This document shows, one piece after another, positions 30,969 to 41,284 of a stretch of 60,000 nt of DNA (position 1 is its first letter; each line of letters opens with the position of its first letter). The notes under the pieces were generated by a model. The model saw only the letters and a list, made by a program, of their open reading frames with translations. It was not told where the DNA came from and did not search any database. The stretch lies in the NCBI GenBank assembly GCA_014529385.2, contig CM043970.1, forward strand, positions 49,345,898 to 49,405,897, in the 5' to 3' direction. The position numbers and the translations under genes were made by a program. Source of the DNA: Adiantum capillus-veneris. Taxonomy: Eukaryota > Streptophyta > Polypodiopsida > Polypodiales > Pteridaceae.

Positions 30969-32880
30969 ATGACAGATCACCTTCTATGGTTTATGTTTCA
31001 AAATCTCCCAAGGTTCTTTCCTTATTCCTCTGGACCCGCACAAGTATATGCTTTCATTGGATGGGTAACAACCTTTCCCATTGAAGTTCGACATGCAGTA
31101 GTGATTTTTTATGCTCTTCATGAACATTTGATTGATGCAGCAAAAATTGCTAGCACACCAAGCAGTACGACATCATCATCAGACAACCTCGACCATTCCA
31201 CTGATCTGAGGACTTTGGCAAAACTCCAAGAATGCTAGAGTACAATACAGATGACAAGATACGACATTTAATTACTAGAACTAATGATTTACAACGGTTT
31301 AAACAAGGTAAAAAAAGTAGACACCGGTTTATTAACCTAACTTTCACTAATAAAATTATGGAGTTTATACACCCCCACACTTTTTTTGAGGAATTGTTAA
31401 AGGATATTGGAATCAAAAATAATCTTGAACACTTTCACATAAAATTTGGATAGAAATACACGAACAATATGGGCCAATATTTATATAAACCGTTTCACAT
31501 TTGCTGAGCCTTTTGATCTTAGTGAACCTTGTGAGTGCCATACCCAAAAACGACTTAAAAACTTCTTGAAAGATTTTGGCCATCTTGGTGAGCATGTTCT
31601 TACTAATCAGTCAACTTTCATTAGGCCTTAACCATATGCCCCTTGTCCTTGTACATCTGCATTTAGTTAAGGCCGAGTTCAAGAAGGGTTGGGCAAAATT
31701 ATGCCAATTGCTACATCTGAATTGTACACAGTCTCACTTTCAGTTAATTGAAGAAAGACTAGAAAAAACCTTCCAATCCACCTTCCCAAACTATAGGCAT
31801 AACCAAACTCCTTGGTTCATGAAAAATGATATCTTAGACGAATTGGAATTTATCAAAAAACACATTTTTATATGTGGTTTGGACAAATCATCCCAAACCC
31901 ATGTCTTTATTTGTAAACGAATCATTAGATTACATGCAAAGAACAGATTGATTCATCCTTCAGAATTCATGCCTATACACGAATGTAATAACACCATTGT
32001 CTCACTCATTAACTCACGATGCAAGGAGTTTAGTGTCATACCTTCTTCTGATAGAGACCTTCCCTACATTATGAAAAACTATAAAATTCACAAATCAGAG
32101 TTTCGTTGGATAACAAATGCCTATGATTGTATCTTTTTCCCTGTGGCTAGTATGATCACTAATTTTTTGCAAGGTTTATCTAACGGACTTATTGAATATA
32201 CCGAGAACTTTCAAAAAAACCTTCATTCTCAAAGGTTAATACAAACACATAATGGATCATCATTAACAACCAATACGAAGCTTTATTAAACCTTCCTAAA
32301 CTGATTTATTCTATACATACATATGATATTAAAACTTGTTATGAAGCAATTCCTCACCATGGGAAGTATAGCTTGATGGAGTCTTTGAGAAACATTAAAA
32401 GATTAATAACTAGTAAAGGTTATAAAGCTTATAAACAATCTAAAAGCAAAATCACCCTTACAAAAAAGAAATCAGAAGTAAAATGTTCATTCGGATTCTT
32501 TGATGCTTTAAATATATTTGTGTTAGACAATTTCTTCTCAGGGTTAGGGTCGGATATGCCCCGAAAAACTAAAGGAATCCCAATGGGATACTCATGTTCT
32601 CCTTTATGGTGCAATCTATACCTTGCTTGGTTTGAGTTAGAATATGTTAGAAAATTATCCACTCAAAAAATCTGGTATGCTCGTAGCTTTTATACATTCT
32701 AATCAGTATATGGATGATCTTCTATTCGGTTAGAATATGTTAGAAAATTATATATACCTTGCTTGGTTTGAGTTAGAATATGTTAGAAAATTATCCACTC
32801 AAAAAATCTGGTATGCTCGTAGCTTTTATACATTCTAATCGGTATATGGATGATCTTCTATTCGTTAATAACACATATAT
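30969..32880 (+). pseudogene. Divergent reverse transcriptase, Penelope-like candidate
   Basis: Blocks in different plus-strand frames run in RT order. FINLTFTNKIMEFIHPHTFF and EPCECHTQKRL with HVLTNQSTFI (31,320-31,631) form an N-terminal part with a C-x-C motif. LPYIMKNYKIHKS with FRWITNAYDCIFFPV (32,055-32,150) corresponds to RT motifs 1-2. YDIKTCYEAIPHH (about 32,320-32,360) is motif A. KGIPMGYSCSPLWCNLYL (about 32,570-32,625) is motif B. YMDDLLF (32,708-32,728) is motif C. This style (KIHK, I-P-x-x, IPMG-C-SP--NLYL) fits Penelope-like and related RTs, not LTR elements or standard plant LINEs. No GIY-YIG endonuclease was found. At least four frameshifts kill it. Confidence 0.55.
32619..32864 (+). 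repeat. 110-bp tandem duplication over the RT catalytic motif
   Basis: Positions 32,619-32,728 and 32,755-32,864 are nearly identical (one or two changes), separated by 26 bases that copy part of the unit (ttagaatatgttagaaaatta). Each copy carries the YMDD codons. Confidence 0.95.
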
Positions 32881-32977
32881 TACGCGATGCATGAATCACA
32901 ACAAACCTTAGTCTCCTGAGGACCCCTTTACAATATATTCATTGGATATCATTTCAGTTAAATCAACTCATTAAACA

Positions 32978-33072
32978 CAAATATAATTGAACACAAATAT
33001 AATTCTACAAACTTAGACCTTTCAATTCTACAAATATATTATATTTGAACACAAATATAATTCTACAAAGAC
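32978..33072 (+). repeat. ACAAATATAATTCTACAAA local repeats
   Basis: The string gaacacaaatataatt occurs three times and ttctacaaa three times within 95 bases, by overlapping duplication downstream of the RT remnant. Confidence 0.85.
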
Positions 33073-33812
33073 CTTTCATCGGGGAATATACTACCTAAAT
33101 AGCATGGAAATAAGACACATTACCAGGACACAAAGTATCCTTCATACAAGCAGCCAGCAATCGCCCTACACAGTTAGCATACAAAGTGTGTGTGTCACAG
33201 GTCTTACCCATCATTTATAATGTTGCATGAGTAGTTACAACATTTAATGATTTACAACGACTGAGCTTTATGTTTTACTTCTAACGGATTCAAAAAAAAC
33301 CCGCATCAAAACATTAATCACACAGTTTCTCTTAAAAGGTAACTTCCATAATATAAGATTCAAGGTTAGATCTTTAACAAATATGCCGAATGAACAATAA
33401 ATAGAATATGATGCACATAATTCTCGTAATATTATGACAAATATCTCTGAAACAACTGGTTTGAATGCAGGAGAGTAATCAGCAAAGCGAGGACACACAA
33501 TGAAAAGGAAGAATGGCGGACAAACATACCGTTTCAGCACACAACATGATGGCATCTTTTTATCTCATCTGTAATTCATTAAGACAATTTAAGGTCTTTT
33601 TTAGTTAAATAAAAAATTGATATATACCTCTACATTTTGTTTAGAGAATGGAACGAGTACAATGACATCTGTACAAAGTTTTTTTCCTAAATAATAAACA
33701 TTGCAAGACAACTTGTCACCTAATGTGTTACGCTACTAATCATTGGTAAAACAATTCTAAATCAACAATATCTGAAAAGCAGTGTTTTATGGTAAGGCTG
33801 CCTCTCTCCTGA

Positions 33813-33865
<53 letters not shown>

Positions 33866-34121
33866 AAAAAAGTTCAATAAAATTTAACCTCACTCAAGTG
33901 AAGTGCTTAACATGGATGTGAACAAAAGAAATCGTTGAAAATCGTATACTGCATCGATTTGAGCATGCTTGATAAAGGTCGAACAGTTGGCTAAACATAA
34001 TGGCACCACGGTGGGCTGCATGTATAAAAGCGCTAGCATGCTACAATATAGACACCCTGCGCACAAACCCCGCAAGATTACCCTACTTCACAATTGCGCA
34101 TAGAGACGGTTATTCTCATAC
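33073..34121. other. Unassigned AT-rich stretch with (CT)n at 33,816-33,859
   Basis: No gene is recognisable. A long perfect CT run (about 22 units) lies at 33,816-33,859. The last 45 bases (34,081-34,125) belong to the minisatellite that continues at 43,376 on the other side of element E1. Confidence 0.4.
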
Positions 34122-34125
34122 GCGC
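34122..34125. repeat. Target-site duplication of E1, left copy (GCGC)
   Basis: gcgc stands directly before the LTR and recurs at 43,376-43,379. Only four bases match exactly. Confidence 0.75.
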
Positions 34126-34338
34126 TGACGGGAGCAAAGCGAACCCCGAACCCTTACGGCCTCTAAAACACCGGGGACCGAATGGCGCGCCTCGAGCCTG
34201 TCATGGTAAAGCAAACAGGGGGCACCACCTAGCTTCAGCAGCCAGGACGCAAACAACACACCACCATAACAAAGTTTTCATCCAAGAGAGATGGATGCTT
34301 GGGAGTAATGATGAAAAGGAAAGGGAATGAGATCAAGT

Positions 34339-34386
<48 letters not shown>

Positions 34387-35692
34387 TGAGGGAGGGGGTA
34401 TAGCGGCTTAGTACTTACGCATCACAAAAGGATGGCGAATCCGCACACCCTTCACATATACACAAGCTCACTCCAAAACACAAGACTAGGTGGCGATTCC
34501 GCACACCTCACATGGGCAAAACATTGCAAGAAAACATACTCACAAAACCTCAAGCTTTATTTGAAGAATTAGGCGATGAAATGGGGAGCATAGGGTAGGG
34601 GAATGAGAAGGGAAAGAGTGGTAGAGCACATGGCGGATAGGTGGGAGTTGATGGCGAAGACTCGCACGAGGATTATGGCCATCATCCTTCATTTAGTTGC
34701 CCTTCATCTTCCATAGCCAAGGGTGTAGAGGTCATGCTCAAGACAAGCATGGTGATTGCGGTGATGGTGATGGTGTGGGTGTGTGTGTGTGTGCACTAGG
34801 CACACACAGTGCATAGTGTGTTCTTTGGTGATGTTGTGTGTATTTTGTGTGATGGTGACCCCTCTTTATATAGGGGAGGAGGGGGGAGAAATTCTAGAAT
34901 TTAGAAATGAAGAAATCATTATCTACATAGGCCATGTGACTGTGGGCCCCACTTGTCTGGCTGTGTGTATATGTGCCAGAACAGCAGTCTCATGAGAGAG
35001 AGACTAAGAGAGAGAGATGGGTTGATGAAAAAAAGTGAGAGGTGACATGGAGAATAAAGTAATTACAAGAGGAGTGTGTTCAGAGGTGAATCTGTGTGCA
35101 GATGTGTGTGAACACAAGAAAAATCAGGTAACCACCGGGTGGGGATGGGTCTGTGGGCACCTTTTTCAGTGAAACTGAGTGTGTGTGAGTGTGGGGGAGG
35201 TTATTTAGCTACAAGATAAGAGACATGGTGCCCTTTAGAGAGAGAGGGGGGTATTTGGGTCATGGGATATGATAGGAGAGAGAAAGAGGGGGTGGGGTAT
35301 ACTATTTTGGAAGATAGGGTAAGTTGCATGTGAGTTGGTGCATTATTGGTGAGTTATAATGCATTATTGGTGAGAGGTGGGGTAGCTTGAGGGGAGAGAG
35401 AAAGGAGAAAGGAGAAGGGGAAGAGATAGGGGGTTGACCTTTTGAGTGGAGGAGAGGAAAAGGGATACACGACGGGGCAACAGTGAAGAAAAAGGAGGCA
35501 AGGTGGGGATGGGCTACCCCGCAGGCATGAGGTGGCCTATTTTACCTTTCTTATATATTTACATAATCATACTTTATTTTTTTCTTACTTTTTCCAATGC
35601 CTTTTATCACTCCCTCCCTAAGAGGGGGTTTTCATGGGGTGGGGACGAGAGAAGAGGGGTATGGGATCTTGGCTTGTGAAAAGCCCCCATCA
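34126..35692 (-). repeat. 3' LTR of E1
   Basis: The minus-strand start is TGATGGGGGC at 35,692, and the end is CCCGTCA at 34,126. A TATA box, CCTATATAAAGAG, lies at 34,862-34,874 (minus). It includes a (GA)n tract (about 34,340-34,386) that is longer than in the other LTR. Confidence 0.95.
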
Positions 35693-35711
35693 TTAGCCCT
35701 CCCCTTTTGGC
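35693..35711 (-). promoter_or_regulatory. Polypurine tract of E1
   Basis: The minus strand reads CCAAAAGGGGAGGGCTAA before the LTR start. The purine core AAAAGGGGAGGG is nine bases after the pol stop codon. Confidence 0.8.
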
Positions 35712-35720
35712 TAGAGGCAT

Positions 35721-38117
35721 TCATGTCTCTAGCTCATCTGTTTGATCATTATCGTCAGAGGAGGCGGCTGATGGTGTGTCCTCATCTGGAATGTCAATTG
35801 GTGGAGCCTGGTCAAATCGAAGAAAATAAGGTTTAAGTCGCCAACCATTTACCCTGGTTTTATGAAGTTTTCCATCAGCCTCCATAAGTTGGTAGCTTTC
35901 ATTGGCATACTTTTTCCTGATGATGAAAGGGCCTTCCCATCGGAGTAGGAGTTTCTTATCCTTGCGCGTGTCGAAGCGATTGTCGTAGCGGAGCACCAAC
36001 ATTCCTTTCTTCAATTCTTTTTTCCGGAGATGCTCGTTAAAGCTAAGCCGTCTATGCTCTGCTTGTGCTGCATAATAATTTATTGCTTCTTCTCTGTCCA
36101 GCTGCAGTCTGTCCAAGTTGATGATGTGATCTCTCAAATGCATGTTGGGCTGTTGAAGCTGGCTTGCCATTACTCTGAGACTTTGTAGTTGCACTTCAAT
36201 GGGCAAGATTGCTTCCTTACCAAATACTAGATGATACGGTGTGAATCCCAAGGATGTACGAAATGAAGTTCTGTAGGCCCATAAAGGTGGTAGTAGATAC
36301 TTATCCCAGTCTCCAGGATGATTGTTTACCTGCTTGGTAATAATTTTAGAAACCATTCCATTTACCTTTTCAACTAGGCCATTACATTGAGGGTAATATG
36401 GTGAAGAGTGCCTCCTTGTAATGCCCAGTTTCTGCATTAATTCTCCTACCAAGTCTGCTCTGAAACCTGGCCCTCTATCAGAGATGATCTCTAAAGGTGT
36501 GCCAAACCTACAGCATATGTACTTGTAGATAAATTTAGCTACCTCTACCGCTGTGATTCTAGTGGTGGCTGTAACCTCTGCCCATCTAGTCATGTAGTCG
36601 ACCCCCATGATAATGTAGAATTTTCCTGAGTTGGCCCTAGGTAATGGCCCAATGGCATCGATACCCCATTTTTCAAATGGGCCATATGAAAGAATAGGTG
36701 TCTGTGGTTCAGGCATAAGTGACCTAGTGCCGGCCTTTTGACACAACTTACATGTTTTGCACCAGTGGTGTACATCACGGTTGAGGCTAGGCCATATGAA
36801 GCCTGCCTGCAAGATTTTCCTACTTGTTATTTCTAGGGCAAAGTGACCACCACAAACCCCGTCGTGACAGCTAGCAATTACTCCCATGATTTCCTGAGAG
36901 AGAGGGACCTTCCTGAGTATTTGGTCCTTACCCTTACAGTACAAACCGTCATTGATGAGTCGATACCTTGTGGCCTTCCGCATCAGACATTGCTTTTGTC
37001 CCTTTGTTAAATATGATGGGCATTCTCCTGTTTCCAAAAAATGCATGATGTCAGGCAAGGCATCACTGCCTTGAAATAGAGGGAGCTTTAGCTTTATTGC
37101 TCCAACCACCACTTCCTGTAGTCTTTCACTTGCTAGGGCATCTGCTTCTTGGTTTTGAGCCCTTGGGATATGGTGTATTTGAACTTCTTCAAACTTACCC
37201 AACAAGGTTTTTACACCACTTAAGTGAGTCCTTAAACTAGGATTCTTGCATGTCCATGCTCCATTTACTTGCCTTACCAGAAGTAGAGCATCCCCAAATA
37301 CATTAAGGCGTTGTACACCTTGTGAGACGCACCATTGTAGACCCTTGGTTAGTGCTGCATACTCAGCTTCATTGTTAGAATGTGAATCTAACAATTGGCC
37401 CAACGAAAATACCTTTGTCCCTTTGTCATCAAAGACCACTATGCTCGCAGCTGCTTTGTCGGATGCTCGCTTGTAGGCTCCATCAAAGTAGAGAGAGTAT
37501 GCTCCTTCTACCATCGGTGGTACTGGAGGTAATCGGACTTCTCCTTCCTTAGATTGCTTCTCCTTCCCTTCAAAGACTTGGTAGGTCATGAGTCCCCCCA
37601 AACTTGCCCTTGTCGTGCTTTCTACCTGTACCGTGTAGTCAAACTTTTGCAGACGAACTAGCCATTTAGTAATTCTAGCAGACACATCCATGTGTTGTAC
37701 AACATAGGGAAATATTTCATCCGTGGTTAGAATCACAAATTTCTTTGGCAGCAAATATGACCTAAACTTTGTAGTTGCAAATCTAAGAGCTAGGACTAAG
37801 TGTTCCACATGGGTGAAACCTTTCTCTCCTGCTGTCATCATTCGACTAGAGAAGTAGATTGGCCTCATGAAAGATGTCGTCGCATCCTTTTGGAGTAGCA
37901 CAGCCCCCAATGAGTCATCACCAACACTTGAGGTGACATAGAATTTTTCATCCCACTTAGGTGGTGAGATAGTTGGCAGAGTGGCTAAGACCTCCTTTAC
38001 CTTGTTGTAGTGATGTTCGCTTTCCTCGTCCCAAGTGAAAGTTGATCTTTGAGTGAGTTGTTGCAGTGGTAGAACAAGTTGTGATAGTAGATGTATGAAT
38101 CTACTTAAGTACCTCAT
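35721..38117 (-). CDS. E1 pol, second part: RNase H, second RNase H, integrase
   Basis: A 798-residue open frame. Residues about 1-190 are the Ty3/gypsy RNase H (VGDDSLGAVLLQKD, RPIYFSSRMMTAGEKGFTHV, FVILTTDEIFPYV). Residues about 210-345 are a second, archaeal-type RNase H with its four acids in SLYFDGAYK, NNEAEYAAL, VFGDALLLV and NQEADALASE; such dual RNase H is the hallmark of the Tat lineage. Integrase follows: a zinc finger H...H...CKTCKLC (residues about 425-470), GIDAIGPLP, ISDRGPGFRADL and NGLVEKVNG for the D-D-E triad, then a tail ending KLHKTRVNGWRLKPYF. I see no chromodomain. The frame begins inside the polyprotein; one frameshift separates it from RT. Confidence 0.95.
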   Translation of the reverse strand: MRYLSRFIHLLSQLVLPLQQLTQRSTFTWDEESEHHYNKVKEVLATLPTISPPKWDEKFYVTSSVGDDSLGAVLLQKDATTSFMRPIYFSSRMMTAGEKGFTHVEHLVLALRFATTKFRSYLLPKKFVILTTDEIFPYVVQHMDVSARITKWLVRLQKFDYTVQVESTTRASLGGLMTYQVFEGKEKQSKEGEVRLPPVPPMVEGAYSLYFDGAYKRASDKAAASIVVFDDKGTKVFSLGQLLDSHSNNEAEYAALTKGLQWCVSQGVQRLNVFGDALLLVRQVNGAWTCKNPSLRTHLSGVKTLLGKFEEVQIHHIPRAQNQEADALASERLQEVVVGAIKLKLPLFQGSDALPDIMHFLETGECPSYLTKGQKQCLMRKATRYRLINDGLYCKGKDQILRKVPLSQEIMGVIASCHDGVCGGHFALEITSRKILQAGFIWPSLNRDVHHWCKTCKLCQKAGTRSLMPEPQTPILSYGPFEKWGIDAIGPLPRANSGKFYIIMGVDYMTRWAEVTATTRITAVEVAKFIYKYICCRFGTPLEIISDRGPGFRADLVGELMQKLGITRRHSSPYYPQCNGLVEKVNGMVSKIITKQVNNHPGDWDKYLLPPLWAYRTSFRTSLGFTPYHLVFGKEAILPIEVQLQSLRVMASQLQQPNMHLRDHIINLDRLQLDREEAINYYAAQAEHRRLSFNEHLRKKELKKGMLVLRYDNRFDTRKDKKLLLRWEGPFIIRKKYANESYQLMEADGKLHKTRVNGWRLKPYFLRFDQAPPIDIPDEDTPSAASSDDNDQTDELET

Positions 38118-39339
38118 CTTCTGTAGAAAAGAGTGCGGTCGTTGGTGAAGGTAGGGCTATGAGTGCGGACACCTTACTTGGGTCGGCGTTGATACCTTTT
38201 GCTGAAATTTCATGGCCTAGTAGAATGACTTTACTCTCCCCAATGTGGCATTTATCCACATTTAATTGCCCACCTAGGCTCTGCAACCTGGCCAAACCTT
38301 CAGTTACCTTTTCTAAATGTGAAATACGGGAGCTATATATACAAAAATCATCAATGAACACTCTTATGGATGTTCCAAAGAACGGTTGAAAAACATATGT
38401 GACATATCTCTGGAATGTGGTAGGTGCATTTGTGAGACCAAATGGCATAACCCTGTATGCAAAACAACCCCATGGCATGATAAAAGTGGTTTTTAGCTGA
38501 TCTTCCAAGGCTATGCGTATTTGAAAGTATCCAGAATAACCATCACAGACGGTATAGCATTCAAAACCCGCTACTTCATTCAGAATTTCATCCAAGAAAG
38601 GGAGAGGAAAGTGGTCTCTCTTTGTACCTGCATTTAGTGGTTTGTAGTCAACACAGACCCTCCACTTACCATTCTTTTTAGGCGTCACCACTACGGGTGA
38701 CACCCATTCTGAGTTTTCTATAGGATAGATGAATCCCGCCTCCAGCAGTTTCCTTACCTCGGCCAAGAGTGCCTTTTCTTGTATGACCCCCAGTCGTCGT
38801 AGCTTTTGCACAACTGGTTTTATCCCTTCCTTCAGCTTAATATGATGTTCCACCACTATAATGCCTGTGATTCTTTCATAGTTGTCAATGAACAAGTTAG
38901 GAAATCCCATCAACATTTGCAAAAAACTATCTTTCTCCTCAAGTGTTAATTCCGTAGACAACATACCCTTCAACCTACTTCCTCCTAAGCCAGGTGATTT
39001 TCTCTCCTCTTCATTGGGTTTCCCTTTTGGTGATGGATCACCAGTTGTGCTTACCCTTTGTGGATCCTTCATAATGATACCCATCACATCAATGGAACTA
39101 TCACTTTCTTCGGTGGATGTGGTCTCCTCCTCAGAACTGGAAGATTCGCTAGTGGTTTCATCTGCCGATGTTTCCAGATTCATTTGCTTCTGCTTGCCAA
39201 TCCTCATGTCGTAGTAGATTGTCTCCCCTTTCTTACCGGTCATGCGTAGAAGGCCAGTACCCCAGTCCTGTTTTGCCTTCATGGCCATCAACCATGGCCT
39301 TCCCAAAATTAGTGGATAGCCCTCCCCCTTAGTAGGCAT
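38101..39339 (-). CDS. E1 pol, first part: protease end and reverse transcriptase
   Basis: This 412-residue frame starts in the protease end (YPLILGRPWLMAM). An acidic serine-rich linker of about 60 residues follows, then RT: SEWVSPVVVTPKKNGKWRVC, CDGYSGYFQI (motif A; DGYSGY is Tat-like), VMPFGLTNAPTTFQRY (motif B), RVFIDDFCIYS (motif C), LGHEISAKGI. The catalytic residues are all present. The frame is displaced by one base relative to both the upstream protease frame (39,309-40,187) and the downstream frame (from 38,117). Confidence 0.93.
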   Translation of the reverse strand: MPTKGEGYPLILGRPWLMAMKAKQDWGTGLLRMTGKKGETIYYDMRIGKQKQMNLETSADETTSESSSSEEETTSTEESDSSIDVMGIIMKDPQRVSTTGDPSPKGKPNEEERKSPGLGGSRLKGMLSTELTLEEKDSFLQMLMGFPNLFIDNYERITGIIVVEHHIKLKEGIKPVVQKLRRLGVIQEKALLAEVRKLLEAGFIYPIENSEWVSPVVVTPKKNGKWRVCVDYKPLNAGTKRDHFPLPFLDEILNEVAGFECYTVCDGYSGYFQIRIALEDQLKTTFIMPWGCFAYRVMPFGLTNAPTTFQRYVTYVFQPFFGTSIRVFIDDFCIYSSRISHLEKVTEGLARLQSLGGQLNVDKCHIGESKVILLGHEISAKGINADPSKVSALIALPSPTTALFSTEDEVLK

Positions 39340-40238
39340 TCAAAAACATCTACCTCTACCTCAGTGTTGAAAGCTTTTATTTTCACGGCACTTACCACAC
39401 CCACACACTTTACTTTTGCGTTGTTTGCCATCTTTGCCTTGCATGGAGAAGGCCTGTCAACCTCAAGCCCTAATCGAAGCATCATAGCTTCGCTCATTAC
39501 ACAGATTTGTGCACCTCCATCAATGTAGGTGTTTCCAACCCTCTTTCCTTTTATGTTTACGTCGACAATTGGAAGGATGTCATCCATGTTGCATCCCGAA
39601 ATTGCTCCGGCTACCTTTGTTTTGGAGCGTCTTGTACTTACCATTTTAGACCATTGTCGCCTTACTTTTGGTGCAAGATGTAGCAGCTGTGGCCATGTAA
39701 TCTTCGGTCCTTGCTCTGCCACATCCAATGTTAGATCATAGGGCTTAGAACTTTCCCCTAGCTGGAAGTCGGTGATGCCCAATTTCCGTCGTGGCCTGGA
39801 TGGCCTCTTGCTAGTTTCTCCTCTCATGCTTCTCTCATCATCTGATTGTGTAGCTTTCTCCCTCCTAACTCTTTTCACAGTCATGGCTTCAAGTGGTTCT
39901 AAAAAGGTTACCTTCTCCTTACCCTTGGCCCTCTCCTTTGCTCTGGGTGGATCCACTACTATGGCTTTTCCTTTCTCTTCTAGCCTTATGATGTTTACAG
40001 GGCGATCAGGTGGTGGGGCTGGTGGAAGAGGTGGGATGGATGCTTGTAGTGGTGTTTGGGGTGGACGTAGAATTTGTGTTGGTGGGGGTGGTGCTCGGGG
40101 TGGGGGTGTTCTTTCTCTAGGGGGTGACAATTGGTTCCTCCTACCTCCTCTATTATAGTTTTGTCGTGGTTTGGGACAGTAGTACATACCGTGACCGTCT
40201 TCTCCACAGTTGTAGCAATGATACTCCCTGTTTTGTCG
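39309..40238 (-). CDS. E1 gag end (zinc knuckle, proline-rich linker) and protease
   Basis: Downstream of a TGA, the gag frame continues with the knuckle CYNCGEDGHGMYYC (about 40,174-40,215). A proline-rich linker with RAPPPPTQILRPP, a basic/serine segment and the protease strand NTYIDGGAQICVMSEAM follow. The active site is D-G-G-A. The frame ends at 39,309 by a frameshift just before ILGRPWL. Confidence 0.88.
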   Translation of the reverse strand, partial: RQNREYHCYNCGEDGHGMYYCPKPRQNYNRGGRRNQLSPPRERTPPPRAPPPPTQILRPPQTPLQASIPPLPPAPPPDRPVNIIRLEEKGKAIVVDPPRAKERAKGKEKVTFLEPLEAMTVKRVRREKATQSDDERSMRGETSKRPSRPRRKLGITDFQLGESSKPYDLTLDVAEQGPKITWPQLLHLAPKVRRQWSKMVSTRRSKTKVAGAISGCNMDDILPIVDVNIKGKRVGNTYIDGGAQICVMSEAMMLRLGLEVDRPSPCKAKMANNAKVKCVGVVSAVKIKAFNTEVEVDVFECLLRGRAIH

Positions 40239-40964
40239 TCATGCTCTTCCAGGGTCTTGATCTCTTTCTTGACTCCTCCCTTGTTGTATTAAGTGGACAG
40301 AAAAATTCTGTAGTTGGTCAGTAATATGGGCCAACATATCTTGTTGGTCATCTCTTACCCCAAGAGCCGGTGGTGGTGGTGGAATGGTGGTTGTCGTAGT
40401 TGCTGGTCGGCGTGATGTTCCTGCTTCTGTTGACTCGGTTTCTTTGGCTTTCATTCGCAGCTTCTTGTCCTTAAGGCGAGCAATCTCAACGGCTAACTCG
40501 TACGTAGCCGGGAATCTACCTTTCACCTTCTCCTTGAGAAGCGGCCATAAGCCATGCGTGAACCGATCTTTTTTTAGGAAATCGGGTGCGGCTTCCCCCC
40601 TAGCCAGTGACTCAACCCACCGTTCCCACAAATCCACAAATTTGGACTCATAGGTGGCATATTCTAAAAGACCCTCCTGCTTCAAGTCTCTCAACTTGTC
40701 CCACAACTTTTCTGAAGTGGTACCTCCCCCAAAGTGCCTCTTAAAAGCGGTTTTTAAGGGTTCCCAGTCATCCTTGGTTGCTTGTGGAAGTGCATTGTAC
40801 CATGATCTAGCTTCTAGATTCATGAGATGCTTAAAGATTCTAACCCGGGATTCATCCGTATCTTTGTTGCTCACTACACATGCTACTTCAAAGTCATCTA
40901 GGAAGTCTGTTACCAAATCCTCCCCCTTCTTTCCTTTAAATGTTGGAAATGCTACACTTGCCAT
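40239..40964 (-). CDS. E1 gag, N-terminal and core part
   Basis: A 241-residue frame from ATG 40,964 (MASVAFPTFKGKKGEDLV) with the retrotransposon gag core: RIFKHLMNLEARSWYNALP, WEPLKTAFKRHFGG, KFVDLWERWVESLA. It stops at TGA (40,239-40,241), followed in the same frame by the zinc knuckle. The TGA sits before a CGA, so a CGA arginine codon changed by C-to-T is the simplest explanation; regulated readthrough is possible but unproved. Gag assembles the particle. Confidence 0.93.
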   Translation of the reverse strand: MASVAFPTFKGKKGEDLVTDFLDDFEVACVVSNKDTDESRVRIFKHLMNLEARSWYNALPQATKDDWEPLKTAFKRHFGGGTTSEKLWDKLRDLKQEGLLEYATYESKFVDLWERWVESLARGEAAPDFLKKDRFTHGLWPLLKEKVKGRFPATYELAVEIARLKDKKLRMKAKETESTEAGTSRRPATTTTTIPPPPPALGVRDDQQDMLAHITDQLQNFSVHLIQQGRSQERDQDPGRA

Positions 40965-41048
40965 GATTACTGAGAGAGAGCTAGAAAGACACCCTGCTTA
41001 ACTTGCAAAAGTTTTTTTGCTTCTTTACAAGGAGGCGTGTATACCCTC

Positions 41049-41267
41049 TTATACTAGGACATAGATTAAAACTTCAAACGGTACATTGCCTTGTACCAAA
41101 GGTAAGACAAATGGTTGATTTGATGCCAGAACCTCCAAAAACCGCTCCCCACCCGGCATGGTGTCAATGACGTGCTGGTAGTGAGCCTTCAAATCCAGTA
41201 TTAACTTGATTGAGCGTACACGTGTTGGTATGTGTGATCTGTCTTGAGGTAGGTTGTACTGATTCAT
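41049..41267 (-). CDS. E1 leader small ORF, shared with E2
   Basis: A 72-residue ORF that ends 85 bases before the gag ATG. Its last 34 residues (from GGERFLEVLAS to FEVLIYVLV-stop) align without gaps to the end of an ORF at the same place in E2 (48,373-48,615). They share G, R, E, L, P, V, P, F, V, V, L, and conservative changes fill most other positions. I do not recognise the protein. Tat/Ogre elements are known to carry extra ORFs before gag, but I cannot link this one to them. Confidence 0.6.
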   Translation of the reverse strand: MNQYNLPQDRSHIPTRVRSIKLILDLKAHYQHVIDTMPGGERFLEVLASNQPFVLPLVQGNVPFEVLIYVLV

Positions 41268-41284
41268 GTGAAGCTTAGAGGTGC

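Noticed and set aside
39772-40158. 128-residue plus-strand glycine-rich ORF
   Set aside because: Antisense of the E1 proline-rich gag linker.
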